Shown piece after piece: positions 35,267 to 42,149 of a stretch of 64,000 nt of DNA (position 1 is the first letter of the stretch; every line of letters starts with the position of its first letter). The position numbers were made by a program, and so were the translations under genes. The DNA comes from JAPSGB01 sp963775185 (lineage in GTDB: Bacteria; Myxococcota_A; Polyangia; Polyangiales; Polyangiaceae), in NCBI GenBank assembly GCA_963775185.1, contig CAVZIE010000006.1:186001-250000 (forward strand). Direction: 5' to 3'. The notes below the pieces were generated by a model. The model made no database searches. It saw only the letters and a program-made list of their open reading frames with translations, and was not told where the DNA came from.

Positions 35267-36138
35267 GTGAGGGGCCGAGCCGGGGTGATCGTGCTTGTCG
35301 TCGCGACGCTCGCGAGCGAAAGCGGGTGCTCGCTGTTCTTCTCGCGACCGCCACAGCGCGGCGACGACGCGAGCTGCTCGGGGCGCATCGGCTTTCCGAT
35401 CGCCGACACGGTGATCGCGAGTCTGTTGTTCATCGGGTGCGTACACCGTTGCCAAGTGGGACCAACCGCCCGGGACCGGGCTACGCGCGGTCGGAATCCT
35501 GGGTGTGGTTGGCGTGGTGTTCGGCGTGTCCGCGGCGGTCGGGATACAGCGCGCGCGCCGAGTGTGGGCATGCGCGGACCAGCGCGCGCGACAAGGACGA
35601 GAGCCGCGCCGCGGACGAGCGCGCGCTCGCCGAGCTCGACTTCGCCAAGCGCGGCCCCTGGGGCGGCTGGGGCTTCAGCTTCGGGATGCCGGGCGCAGAC
35701 GCGCGCCGCGTGTGCGCGGCGTCCGGTCACCGCGTGACACCCGGAGTCGACGGCTTCACGTGCAGCGGCGCGCCCGGACGCCAGCCGGATCCCGCCGTGC
35801 AGGTGCACGTGTGGCTGCTACAGGATCGCGTCGCCGGCGCCGAGCTGGTGGCGCGCCCCGTCGCCGACGCGCGCGTCTGGGCGCAAGCATTCCGGCTGTA
35901 TCGCCAGGAGCTGGTGCGGGTCTGGGGTCGTCCCACGAGCGTGGACATCGACGAGCCGACCGCGTGCCGCCGCACAACCGCCCTGATCGACTGCCTGCGC
36001 TCGGGCGCCGCGCATGCGACGAACACCTGGCGCTGGCCCGACGGTCGCCACGTGGTGCTCGAGATGAGCGCGCGCGCCGGCGAGGAGCCGGCAATCCGCG
36101 TCCGCTACGACGCCGCCGTCGCTGCTCCGGATCGATGA
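35267..36138 (+). CDS. Membrane-anchored protein of unknown function, two frameshifts
   Basis: Begins at GTG 35267 with a hydrophobic segment (GVIVLVVATLASESGCS; weak lipobox), then in the next frame membrane-like segments (VAKWDQPPG, VGILGVVGVVFGVSAAVGI) and in a third frame a soluble domain (ELDFAKRGPWGGWGFSFGMP, VWAQAFRLYRQELVRVWGRP, TNTWRWPDGRHVVLEMSARA). Breaks fall near 35434-35440 and 35590-35605. Joining the frames gives one ~290-residue protein. With two breaks it may be a pseudogene, but each is a single base, as elsewhere in the window. Confidence 0.5.
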
Positions 36139-36148
36139 TCACGCGTAC

Positions 36149-36174
36149 TGCCGGTCCGGCGCGGAACCCCGCGC
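36149..36174 (+). repeat. DPR dispersed repeat, near-consensus copy
   Basis: TGCCGGTCCGGC into GCGCGGaaccCCGCGC: both palindromes perfect, second with a 4-base loop. It lies 11 bases after the stop of the preceding gene. Confidence 0.85.
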
Positions 36175-36548
36175 AGCGAGGTCACAAGGGTTGGCTGAAG
36201 GTCGTGATGCGCGCCCAGGGTTGCGGCCGACAACAGCATTCGCGCGTGCCGCTGTTCAATTGGCCGAAGCAACTCGTCGGCTGCTCAGCAGGCCGAATCC
36301 GTCGACGCCGAAGCTTGTACGGGACTCGCGCAAGTCGGCGCGTAACCACGTCACGGCGAAGAACGCGGAGGCGGCGAGCAGCCTCCTGCCAACGAACACC
36401 GCGCTCATTATCTGCGGACCGTCGTTCAAACTGCTCGCGAACGAGCTTTCCAAACCGCGACGCCGTCTCTCCACTCAACCGCCATCCCCACTTCGCCGCT
36501 GCGTCCGTACAGGGGTGGTGCTACGCGGATCGAAGGGGGCACTCCGCG
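36175..36548. other. Non-coding or decayed stretch with a 25-bp repeat
   Basis: No gene could be supported. A 25-base sequence at 36283-36307 recurs exactly at 39335-39359, in the same orientation. The rest looks like decayed sequence with lower GC than the coding regions. Confidence 0.45.
36283..36307 (+). repeat. 25-bp repeat, copy 1 (with 39335-39359)
   Basis: GCTCAGCAGGCCGAATCC followed by GTCGACG, identical over 25 bases to 39335-39359. Reverse-strand translation of both gives VDGFGLLS. The identity is too long for chance in 64 kb. Confidence 0.75.
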
Positions 36549-36959
36549 CTAACCCGACCCGCAGCCGCGGCCATGCCTTGCGGCGTCTGGGTCTTCCGTC
36601 GCTCCGCGGGGCAGCCCACAATTCATGCATTTCTCAGGGAACACGCCGACCACTAGGCCAGAGTACCGGCTGCGCCGACGTCCAAAAGGCCTTCCGCAAC
36701 GAGGGCACCGGTACGCGAATCCGCTCCACATGAGCAGGAACATGGTCAGACCGTAAGCGTACATGCATATCGTCGTCCACCGGTCCGGGTCTCCTCCCAG
36801 GATGTGAGCGACAAAACCAACCGGCACCATGGCCGGTACGTAGGCAAGCAGCAATCCGAGGAGCCAGAATCGGTGGCGCCGCCTGGACCTCCAAAAGTGC
36901 GCCCACTCGCGTTCAGGGACCGCTCCGACCGGAAGCATGGCGTCGCGATGATCAACCAT
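36549..36959 (-). CDS. Small membrane protein with C-terminal four-cysteine zinc ribbon
   Basis: A 136-residue product: N-terminal WAHFWRSRRRHRFWLLGLLL and a second hydrophobic segment (YAYGLTMFLLMWSGFAY) give two transmembrane helices, followed by YRCPRCGRPFGRRRSRYSG and CMNCGLPRG, a CxxC...CxxC zinc ribbon. This arrangement is common among small uncharacterised bacterial membrane proteins. It ends 18 bases downstream of the RHS remnant on the same strand. Slightly lower GC than neighbours. Function unknown. Confidence 0.6.
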   Translation of the reverse strand: MVDHRDAMLPVGAVPEREWAHFWRSRRRHRFWLLGLLLAYVPAMVPVGFVAHILGGDPDRWTTICMYAYGLTMFLLMWSGFAYRCPRCGRPFGRRRSRYSGLVVGVFPEKCMNCGLPRGATEDPDAARHGRGCGSG

Positions 36960-36976
36960 TGCGGTTCAGATCAGAT

Positions 36977-39053
36977 TCAGAGGACGAGGGAGCAGCCAGG
37001 TCCGGACCCCCACGGCTTGAATCTAAGCCCAAGTAATTCCGTATTGCTGATTTCCAGACCCAGGAAGGCACCCGTACCAGGCCCAAACGAGATGGAAAGA
37101 AGCCCGCTCCCAACGCCGACGCCGATCTTCCCTACCTCCCCCTTTCCGACAACAGAACTTCCACTGAATTTGCTCAGGTCGGTGAAAAATGTAGCCGCCG
37201 CACCGCCAGCCACTTGAGCGGGCATACTGACGCCTAGTCTGGCCGAACCGCTATCGTACACGCCTAGGGAGAGGCCGCGTGATGCGCTGACGTCTACGAA
37301 GAATCCAGACCCCAAGCCAACTCCGCCCACACCCGGCCAACCCGTAACCGCTGTCAGGAACATGGCCACAGATGAATCGACGGCGCCCCCGCCACCGATC
37401 GCAAACCCGACTCGCCCACTCGGATCGGCGTGGTTCACCGGATCGTCTTCCGCATACACGTACAGATTCTCCTGCCCTCCGCCGAACAAGATCGGATCCT
37501 TGCTCGTCCACCTCCCCGTCATCGGGTCGTAGTCGCGCGCGCCGAAGCGGACCAGTCCTGTGTCCGGATCGTACAGGCCGCCAGCGAACCCGAACGGGAA
37601 GTTGTAGAAGAACCCCGAAGCGTTACCCCACGCGTCGTAGCGCGCCTCGAGCAGGGTGTCCGACAAGTCGGTCGTGTCGACCACGAGGCGCGGACTTCCG
37701 AGATGGTCCGAGAGGACGCGGTAGATGAAATCGTCCAGGTAGATCAAGTCGGGTGTGTTCTGGCGCGTGCCGTAGATGAAGTGCCAAACGTTGTTCCATG
37801 GGTCGTGCATCGCGACGAGCTGCGACGCCGCGTTGTAGAGATACGTCGTCGTCTTCGGCTGCTGGCTGCCGTTCGGGCCGTCGGGGTCGACGGTGCGTGC
37901 GACACGGCGACCGTACGCATCGACCTTGTATGTGATGGTCTTGCCCGTCGAGAAGTCGACCTCCGTCAAGTTGCCGAACAGGTCGTAGTGGTACGACATC
38001 GTCTCGCCCGTAGTGCTGTTGTGACGCGACGTCAGCGTTCCCTTGCGGTCGTACGTGTAGGAGTACGCTCCCCACGTCATCAAGCGATCCTGGGAGTCGT
38101 AGTTGATGTTGGAGATCGGATTGCCGTTCGCGTCGTACCCGCTCGTCCGGTTCCCGTTCGGATCGTACGTGAAGTCCTGGGTCACCGAGTCCTTGGTGAC
38201 GTGCGCCAAGCGTCCACGTTCATCGTAGGCGTACGTCCAGTCCTCGGCGCCGCTTAGAATCCTCGTCGTGGAAGTGTACGATTCGGCCAAGCGGGTCGCG
38301 TGGGGCGCCCTGGGCATCCCAGTCGAATGAGACGAGCTGCACCGGGTCGCCGTCCGGGTCGAACGAGGCGTCGTAGTGCGCCGGCTCTCCGTAGGCATTG
38401 TAGGACTGGTAGTCGCCAACCAGGTCAAGCCGACTGCCTGTGAACGCACCGGTTGCCGCGTCCGGCTGGATGGTCATCGCGCCGTAGGCACCTTGTGTGC
38501 ACGCACCGTTCGCCGTGTAGATTGACGCCTCACAGGTCAACAGGCCGTCGGCGTCGTAGCCGAGTGCCTCGTGCCCGGTGAAGCCGCCCAACGTAACGTG
38601 TTCGTGGGCGAGCTTCAGGTCGCCGTCGTAGTCGTAGCTGACGGAACCCACAACGGCGCCGCTCCAGGTCTCGGATGCTGGCAGGGCGCCGTGGTAGTCG
38701 TGCGTGATCGTCTCGTCGGCGGATGTCGCCTTCCATAGGTGCCCCTTCGGACACGTTCCCGAATAGTTTTGGCAGGCCGTATCGTCGTAGTACTGGAACC
38801 CCGTCGTGCCGAGCGTCGTCCAGATTCCGGCGGGACGGCCGGCGTTGTCGTAGAGCGGGACCAGTTCATCCGCGTCGGGCGTCGTCACCCACGAGAGTTG
38901 GCGGTCGAGGTTGTAGTCGTACTGGGTGTCGACGGGCGTGAAATCGACGTACGGCGGCACGTAGGCCGACAGCAGGTTGAGCTCGTTGTAGTCGAACGTG
39001 TGCGTGTTTGCGGCTGCGCCCGGCGTCGTCACGCTGGTGAGATTGTAGCTCAT
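36977..39053 (-). pseudogene. RHS/YD-repeat protein, truncated at the 5' end and frameshifted
   Basis: YD repeats (YDYNLDRQLSWVTTPDADEL, YDPNGNRTSGYDANGNPISN, YHYDLFGNLTEVDFSTGKTI) lead to the RHS core end VRFGARDYDPMTGRWTSKDP and NLYVYAEDDPVNHADPSGRV. The tip after the core is only ~125 Gly/Val-rich residues with no recognised toxin motif. The 5' end stops where the hairpin repeat begins, so the N-terminal export and shell regions are gone. One break at 38257-38261 (GAATC) is repaired by GATC (HFHDEDLSGAEDWTYAYDE). No immunity gene was identified unless the small membrane protein at 36549 serves. Confidence 0.8.
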
Positions 39054-39065
39054 CCGCGTCCGCGC

Positions 39066-39193
39066 CCGCCCCCGCACGCGTTTCCATGTTGCGTATCCAG
39101 CGTGCTCCTTCGGAGCCGGAATTGCAACGCATGCAAAACGCGTGCGCGTAGGTGCGATGGTCGCCGCGGGGTTCCGCGCCGGACCGGCATCCC
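39066..39193 (-). repeat. Long DPR element with 74-nt hairpin, right inverted copy
   Basis: Minus-strand counterpart of 30317-30441: a DPR copy (39164-39193; GATGCCGGTCCGGC, GCGCGGaaccCCGCGG) then the same hairpin at 39073-39146, identical base for base to the left copy, with only three or four differences in the DPR part. It is fused to the truncated 5' end of the RHS gene. Confidence 0.85.
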
Positions 39194-39199
39194 AGCCAG

Positions 39200-39433
39200 T
39201 TGGGCTCGTCGGGCAAGCACGCGTCGGCGGGGACAAATCCCGTAGAGCACGGCGACGACCTGCGCGCCCTCTCCGATCGCGCTGCCCACCCGCTTCACGG
39301 ATCCCCGGCGCCCATCGCCGACCGCGAGCACGCCGCTCAGCAGGCCGAATCCGTCGACGTTGAACCCGTAGGGGTGATGCGGCACGGCTTGCGAGGCCGC
39401 GGCACCCAGCTCGCGATCAAGGCCGCCGCCAAG
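39200..39433 (-). pseudogene. C-terminal remnant of a thioredoxin-reductase-like flavoprotein
   Basis: The minus-strand frame reads SGVLAVGDGRRGSVKRVGSA then IGEGAQVVAVLYGICPR, matching the FAD-binding C-terminal motif of thioredoxin-reductase-like oxidoreductases (GVFAVGDVRxGSVKRVASAVGEG). Upstream the usual ETSxPG is replaced by NVDGFGLLSG, which is encoded by the 25-bp repeat at 39335-39359. There is no N-terminus; both sides are DPR copies. Confidence 0.55.
39335..39359 (+). repeat. 25-bp repeat, copy 2 (with 36283-36307)
   Basis: Exact match to the copy at 36283 and in the same orientation. It lies inside the flavoprotein remnant, at a position where family members have other residues, so it looks like an insertion. 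Confidence 0.75.
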
Positions 39434-39457
39434 CGCGGTTCCGCGCCGGACCGGCAC
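39434..39457 (-). repeat. DPR dispersed repeat, near-consensus copy
   Basis: Minus strand GGTGCCGGTCCGGC into GCGCGGaaCCGCGC, both palindromes perfect. It lies 4 bases beyond the stop of the membrane protein gene at 39462. Confidence 0.85.
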
Positions 39458-39461
39458 CTCT

Positions 39462-40094
39462 TCAGCCTTGTTGCGCCGAGTGTACGCCGAGGACCCAGTC
39501 CGCCCAGTCGTGGATCGCCGACAGCGTCGGCGGGCCGAGCCGTGGCAGACGATATTCCGTCCAGACGCCGTCGACGCGGACGGCGAGCGCGCCCATCACG
39601 AGCTGCGAGCCGACGTTTCCGCTGGCCTGCTTGACGAAGTGGAGGCGCTCCACGTCCTGCCACGGCAGGTGCAGGTCGACGCCGTCGCCCTCGACGCGCA
39701 GGCCATCTTCATCGAGGCGCACGTCGACGACCCGGTTGTGCGCCATGCGCACAACGACGAACGCGATGCCGACGGCGAACCCAGCCACGATGCACGTCGA
39801 CACCAGCTCGGAGACCCGCTGGCCCAACGGCTTGTGCTCCCCGAGCGTGACGATGCAACCGAACACGACGAACACGCCGGCGATCGCCCCGACGACGCGC
39901 ATGGACGACGACAGCGTCCGGCGCCGGTGCTCGACCGGCGGCGGGAGATCGCCGGCGCGCTTCAGGAGCGCCGCGCGCTCGTGAAGGTCCGCTTGCTGCT
40001 CGCCCGCTTCGAGCTGTACCAAGAGCTGGCCAATCTCCGCACGTAGCGCTTCGATACGCGCCTCGAGGGCGTGCCGCTCGTCACGATACGCCAT
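39462..40094 (-). CDS. Membrane protein with N-terminal coiled coil and PH-like C-terminal domain (paralogue 1)
   Basis: A 210-residue protein. The N-terminus is a helical, probably coiled-coil segment (ALEARIEALRAEIGQLLVQL), then two transmembrane helices (GAIAGVFVVFGCIVTLG, TCIVAGFAVGIAFVVVRM) and a soluble part VVDVRLDEDGLRVEGDGVDL ... LPWQDVERLHFVKQ that resembles bacterial PH-like domains. The plan is the same as that of the upstream gene, whose 3' end overlaps its start by 14 bases. Function unknown; the pair probably arose by duplication. Confidence 0.68.
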   Translation of the reverse strand: MAYRDERHALEARIEALRAEIGQLLVQLEAGEQQADLHERAALLKRAGDLPPPVEHRRRTLSSSMRVVGAIAGVFVVFGCIVTLGEHKPLGQRVSELVSTCIVAGFAVGIAFVVVRMAHNRVVDVRLDEDGLRVEGDGVDLHLPWQDVERLHFVKQASGNVGSQLVMGALAVRVDGVWTEYRLPRLGPPTLSAIHDWADWVLGVHSAQQG

Positions 40095-40716
40095 CGTGAT
40101 CCCCGTCCCGCCGCCGCTTGCGTTTCTTGTGCTTCCGGTGGCGGTGCCGTTGCTCCGGCTCCGCGCCAGCGCGCGCGGCGGCGATCCACCCCTGCGCGCA
40201 CGCGTCCGCCTCGTCGCGTTGGCTGCGCGAGAGGGGCAAGACGTGGCTCGCCCAGCCGTTGGCGGTCTTCACCTCGACCGAGCGGGTCGCGCCGGACGCG
40301 TGGAAGTCGAGAAGCTCCGTCCAGCGATACCCGACACGCGCGAACAAGCCGCGGATCGCCAGCCCCTGTTCGTCCATGACGAGGGTCGGCGGCCACACCA
40401 GACCACCTACGACGAGGAGCGCGAGCACGGCGGCGAGGCCGCGCACCGCCGTATTGCCGAAGAGGGTGGCCACCACCACGAGTGCGACCAGCGTCAGGAC
40501 GCGGAGCTCCCGGTTGCCGAGCTTCCACGCGAGCACCCAAGGCCCGCTGCCCGGCTCCACGTCGTCGCGCGATGGCGCCGGCTCCGCGCGCTGCTCCGCT
40601 TCCGGCGATGACTCCTCCGCGAGGCGCGCCGCGAGCTCGTCTCGTCGCGCCTCGAGCCGGGCGATCTTGCGTCGCAGCGCGTCCAGCGAGACGGGACTTT
40701 CCGCGTGCACAGCCAC
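40081..40716 (-). CDS. Membrane protein with N-terminal coiled coil and PH-like domain (paralogue 2)
   Basis: About 211 residues from GTG 40716 (alternatives: GTG 40710 or a longer frame to 40854). LDALRRKIARLEARRDELAA is a coiled coil, followed by two hydrophobic helices (VLTLVALVVVATLFG, GLAAVLALLVVGGLVW), then PTLVMDEQGLAIRGLFARVG and YRWTELLDFHASGA, a PH-like segment, and a Lys/Arg/His-rich tail (RHRHRKHKKRKRRRDGD). The tail overlaps the start of paralogue 1. Coupled translation is likely. No function recognised. Confidence 0.65.
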   Translation of the reverse strand: MAVHAESPVSLDALRRKIARLEARRDELAARLAEESSPEAEQRAEPAPSRDDVEPGSGPWVLAWKLGNRELRVLTLVALVVVATLFGNTAVRGLAAVLALLVVGGLVWPPTLVMDEQGLAIRGLFARVGYRWTELLDFHASGATRSVEVKTANGWASHVLPLSRSQRDEADACAQGWIAAARAGAEPEQRHRHRKHKKRKRRRDGDHDGVS

Positions 40717-40913
40717 TGTCGGCGGCCGACGATAGCATTCGGCCGATTCCGCGTCCTCGATCGCGCTGAGCCAGTCGACTCCGGACGGCGGCGCGAATAC
40801 GTCGGCTCGAATACGTCGGCTCGGCGGACGCGACCACGCCGCGCACTTGCGCAATCGGCGTGCCTGGCTGTGCGTGGAAGAAGACCTGATCGCCTGACGG
40901 GGGGTTGGGGGTT

Positions 40914-40936
40914 TGCCGGTCCGGCGCGGAACAGCG
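40914..40936 (+). repeat. DPR dispersed repeat
   Basis: TTTGCCGGTCCGGCGCGG followed by AACAGCG; the first palindrome is perfect, the second truncated. It lies 44 bases upstream of the Uma2-family gene. Confidence 0.75.
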
Positions 40937-40979
40937 AGGTCCGCTGGTACGGCGCGTGCCCCGGCGCTACCCTGGCAGC

Positions 40980-41561
40980 GTGACCTCGGTGTTCCCGCTG
41001 CATCGCTACACGTTCAAGGACTACGTGGACCTGGAAGCGGACAGTCCGGTCAAGCACGAGTTCCTCGACGGAGAGATCGTCGCGATGGCGGGCGGCACGC
41101 CCGAGCATGCCGCGATGGCGGCGTATGTCATTCGCGCGCTGGGCAACCAGCTCGAAGGTGGGCCTTGCAGGGTCTTTTCTTCCGACCTTGGCGTCCGCGT
41201 GTTGCGGACAGGGCTTTCGACCTACCCGGATGCGGCCGTCGTATGCGGTCCGACGGAGCGTGATCCGGAGAAGTCCACCAACGTCACGAACCCGAGCGTC
41301 GTGGTGGAGATCACGAGTGACGGAACCGAGCACTACGACCGGGCGCAGAAGCTCGAGCACTACAAGCAGATTCCGTCCTTGCAGGCTGTCGTGATCGTGT
41401 CGCACCGGGAGGCGCGCATCGAGCTGTGGACACGCGCGGATGGCGGGTGGTCGAGCGTCGAGGTCGTGCCGCCGGCACTGGCCACCATCGCGGCGATCGG
41501 CTGTACGATCGATCCGGCTGCGGTCCACGCCGCCGCGCAAGAAGTCCCGGCCGCGCCCTGA
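40980..41561 (+). CDS. Uma2 family endonuclease-like protein (DUF820)
   Basis: A 193-residue PD-(D/E)XK-fold protein of the Uma2/DUF820 family. Motifs are KHEFLDGEIVAMAGGTPEHA, TYPDAAVVCG (the metal-binding Asp), VVVEITSDGTEHYDRAQKLE and HYKQIPSLQAVVIVSHRE, in standard order. The family is numerous in cyanobacteria and myxobacteria and its role is uncertain. The start is GTG 40980. It stands alone, convergent with hpt. Confidence 0.9.
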   Translation: MTSVFPLHRYTFKDYVDLEADSPVKHEFLDGEIVAMAGGTPEHAAMAAYVIRALGNQLEGGPCRVFSSDLGVRVLRTGLSTYPDAAVVCGPTERDPEKSTNVTNPSVVVEITSDGTEHYDRAQKLEHYKQIPSLQAVVIVSHREARIELWTRADGGWSSVEVVPPALATIAAIGCTIDPAAVHAAAQEVPAAP

Positions 41562-41566
41562 CGTCG

Positions 41567-42109
41567 CTAATCCGGATCGATGACCACGCCGATGTCCGGC
41601 AGGTTGCGGAAGCGCTGCGCCCAGTCCAGGCCGTAGCCGACGACGAAGTGGTCGTCGATCGTGAAGCCGAGATAGTCGATGTGGACGGGCTGCTTCATGC
41701 GCGCGGGCTTGTTGAGCAGCGCGCACATCTGCACGCTCGCCGGGTGGCGCGTCCGCAACTGCTCGAGGATGTAGTTGAGCGTGAGCCCCGTATCCACGAT
41801 GTCCTCGACGACGAGCACGTCCTCGCCCTCGATGGGCTTGGTAAGATCCTGCGTGATCTGCACGACGCCGCTGGACTCGGTGTCGTCGCCGTAGCTCCGC
41901 ACGCCCAAGAACTCGATGCGCAGCGGCAGATCGATGGCGCGCGCGAGATCGGCGGCGAAGATGAAGCTGCCCTTCAAGACCACGATCAGCACCAGCGATC
42001 GTCCCTCGTAGGCGCGCGTGATCTCCGCGCCGAGCTCCTTCACCCGCGCCTGGATCTGCTCGGCGGAATACAGCGTGCGGATCTTGGCGTGGAGCGCGAC
42101 GTGGTTCAT
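41567..42109 (-). CDS. hpt: Hypoxanthine phosphoribosyltransferase
   Basis: Purine-salvage enzyme attaching phosphoribose to hypoxanthine/guanine. The 180-residue product has the PRPP-binding loop VLVVEDIVDTGLTLNYILEQ, the flexible-loop region RSYGDDTESSG, the N-terminal LVLIVVLKGSFIFAADLARA and C-terminal DDHFVVGYGLDW, all as in Hpt. Start ATG 42109; the gene is 40 bases downstream of comEC on the same strand. Confidence 0.96.
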   Translation of the reverse strand: MNHVALHAKIRTLYSAEQIQARVKELGAEITRAYEGRSLVLIVVLKGSFIFAADLARAIDLPLRIEFLGVRSYGDDTESSGVVQITQDLTKPIEGEDVLVVEDIVDTGLTLNYILEQLRTRHPASVQMCALLNKPARMKQPVHIDYLGFTIDDHFVVGYGLDWAQRFRNLPDIGVVIDPD

Positions 42110-42149
42110 GCCCGCGCGTAACGGCGCGGCGCACAAGCGTCAAGCGTCG

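Noticed and set aside
36977..39053. Functional polymorphic RHS toxin
   Set aside because: The 5' export part is missing, the frame is broken and the tip has no recognised toxin motif.
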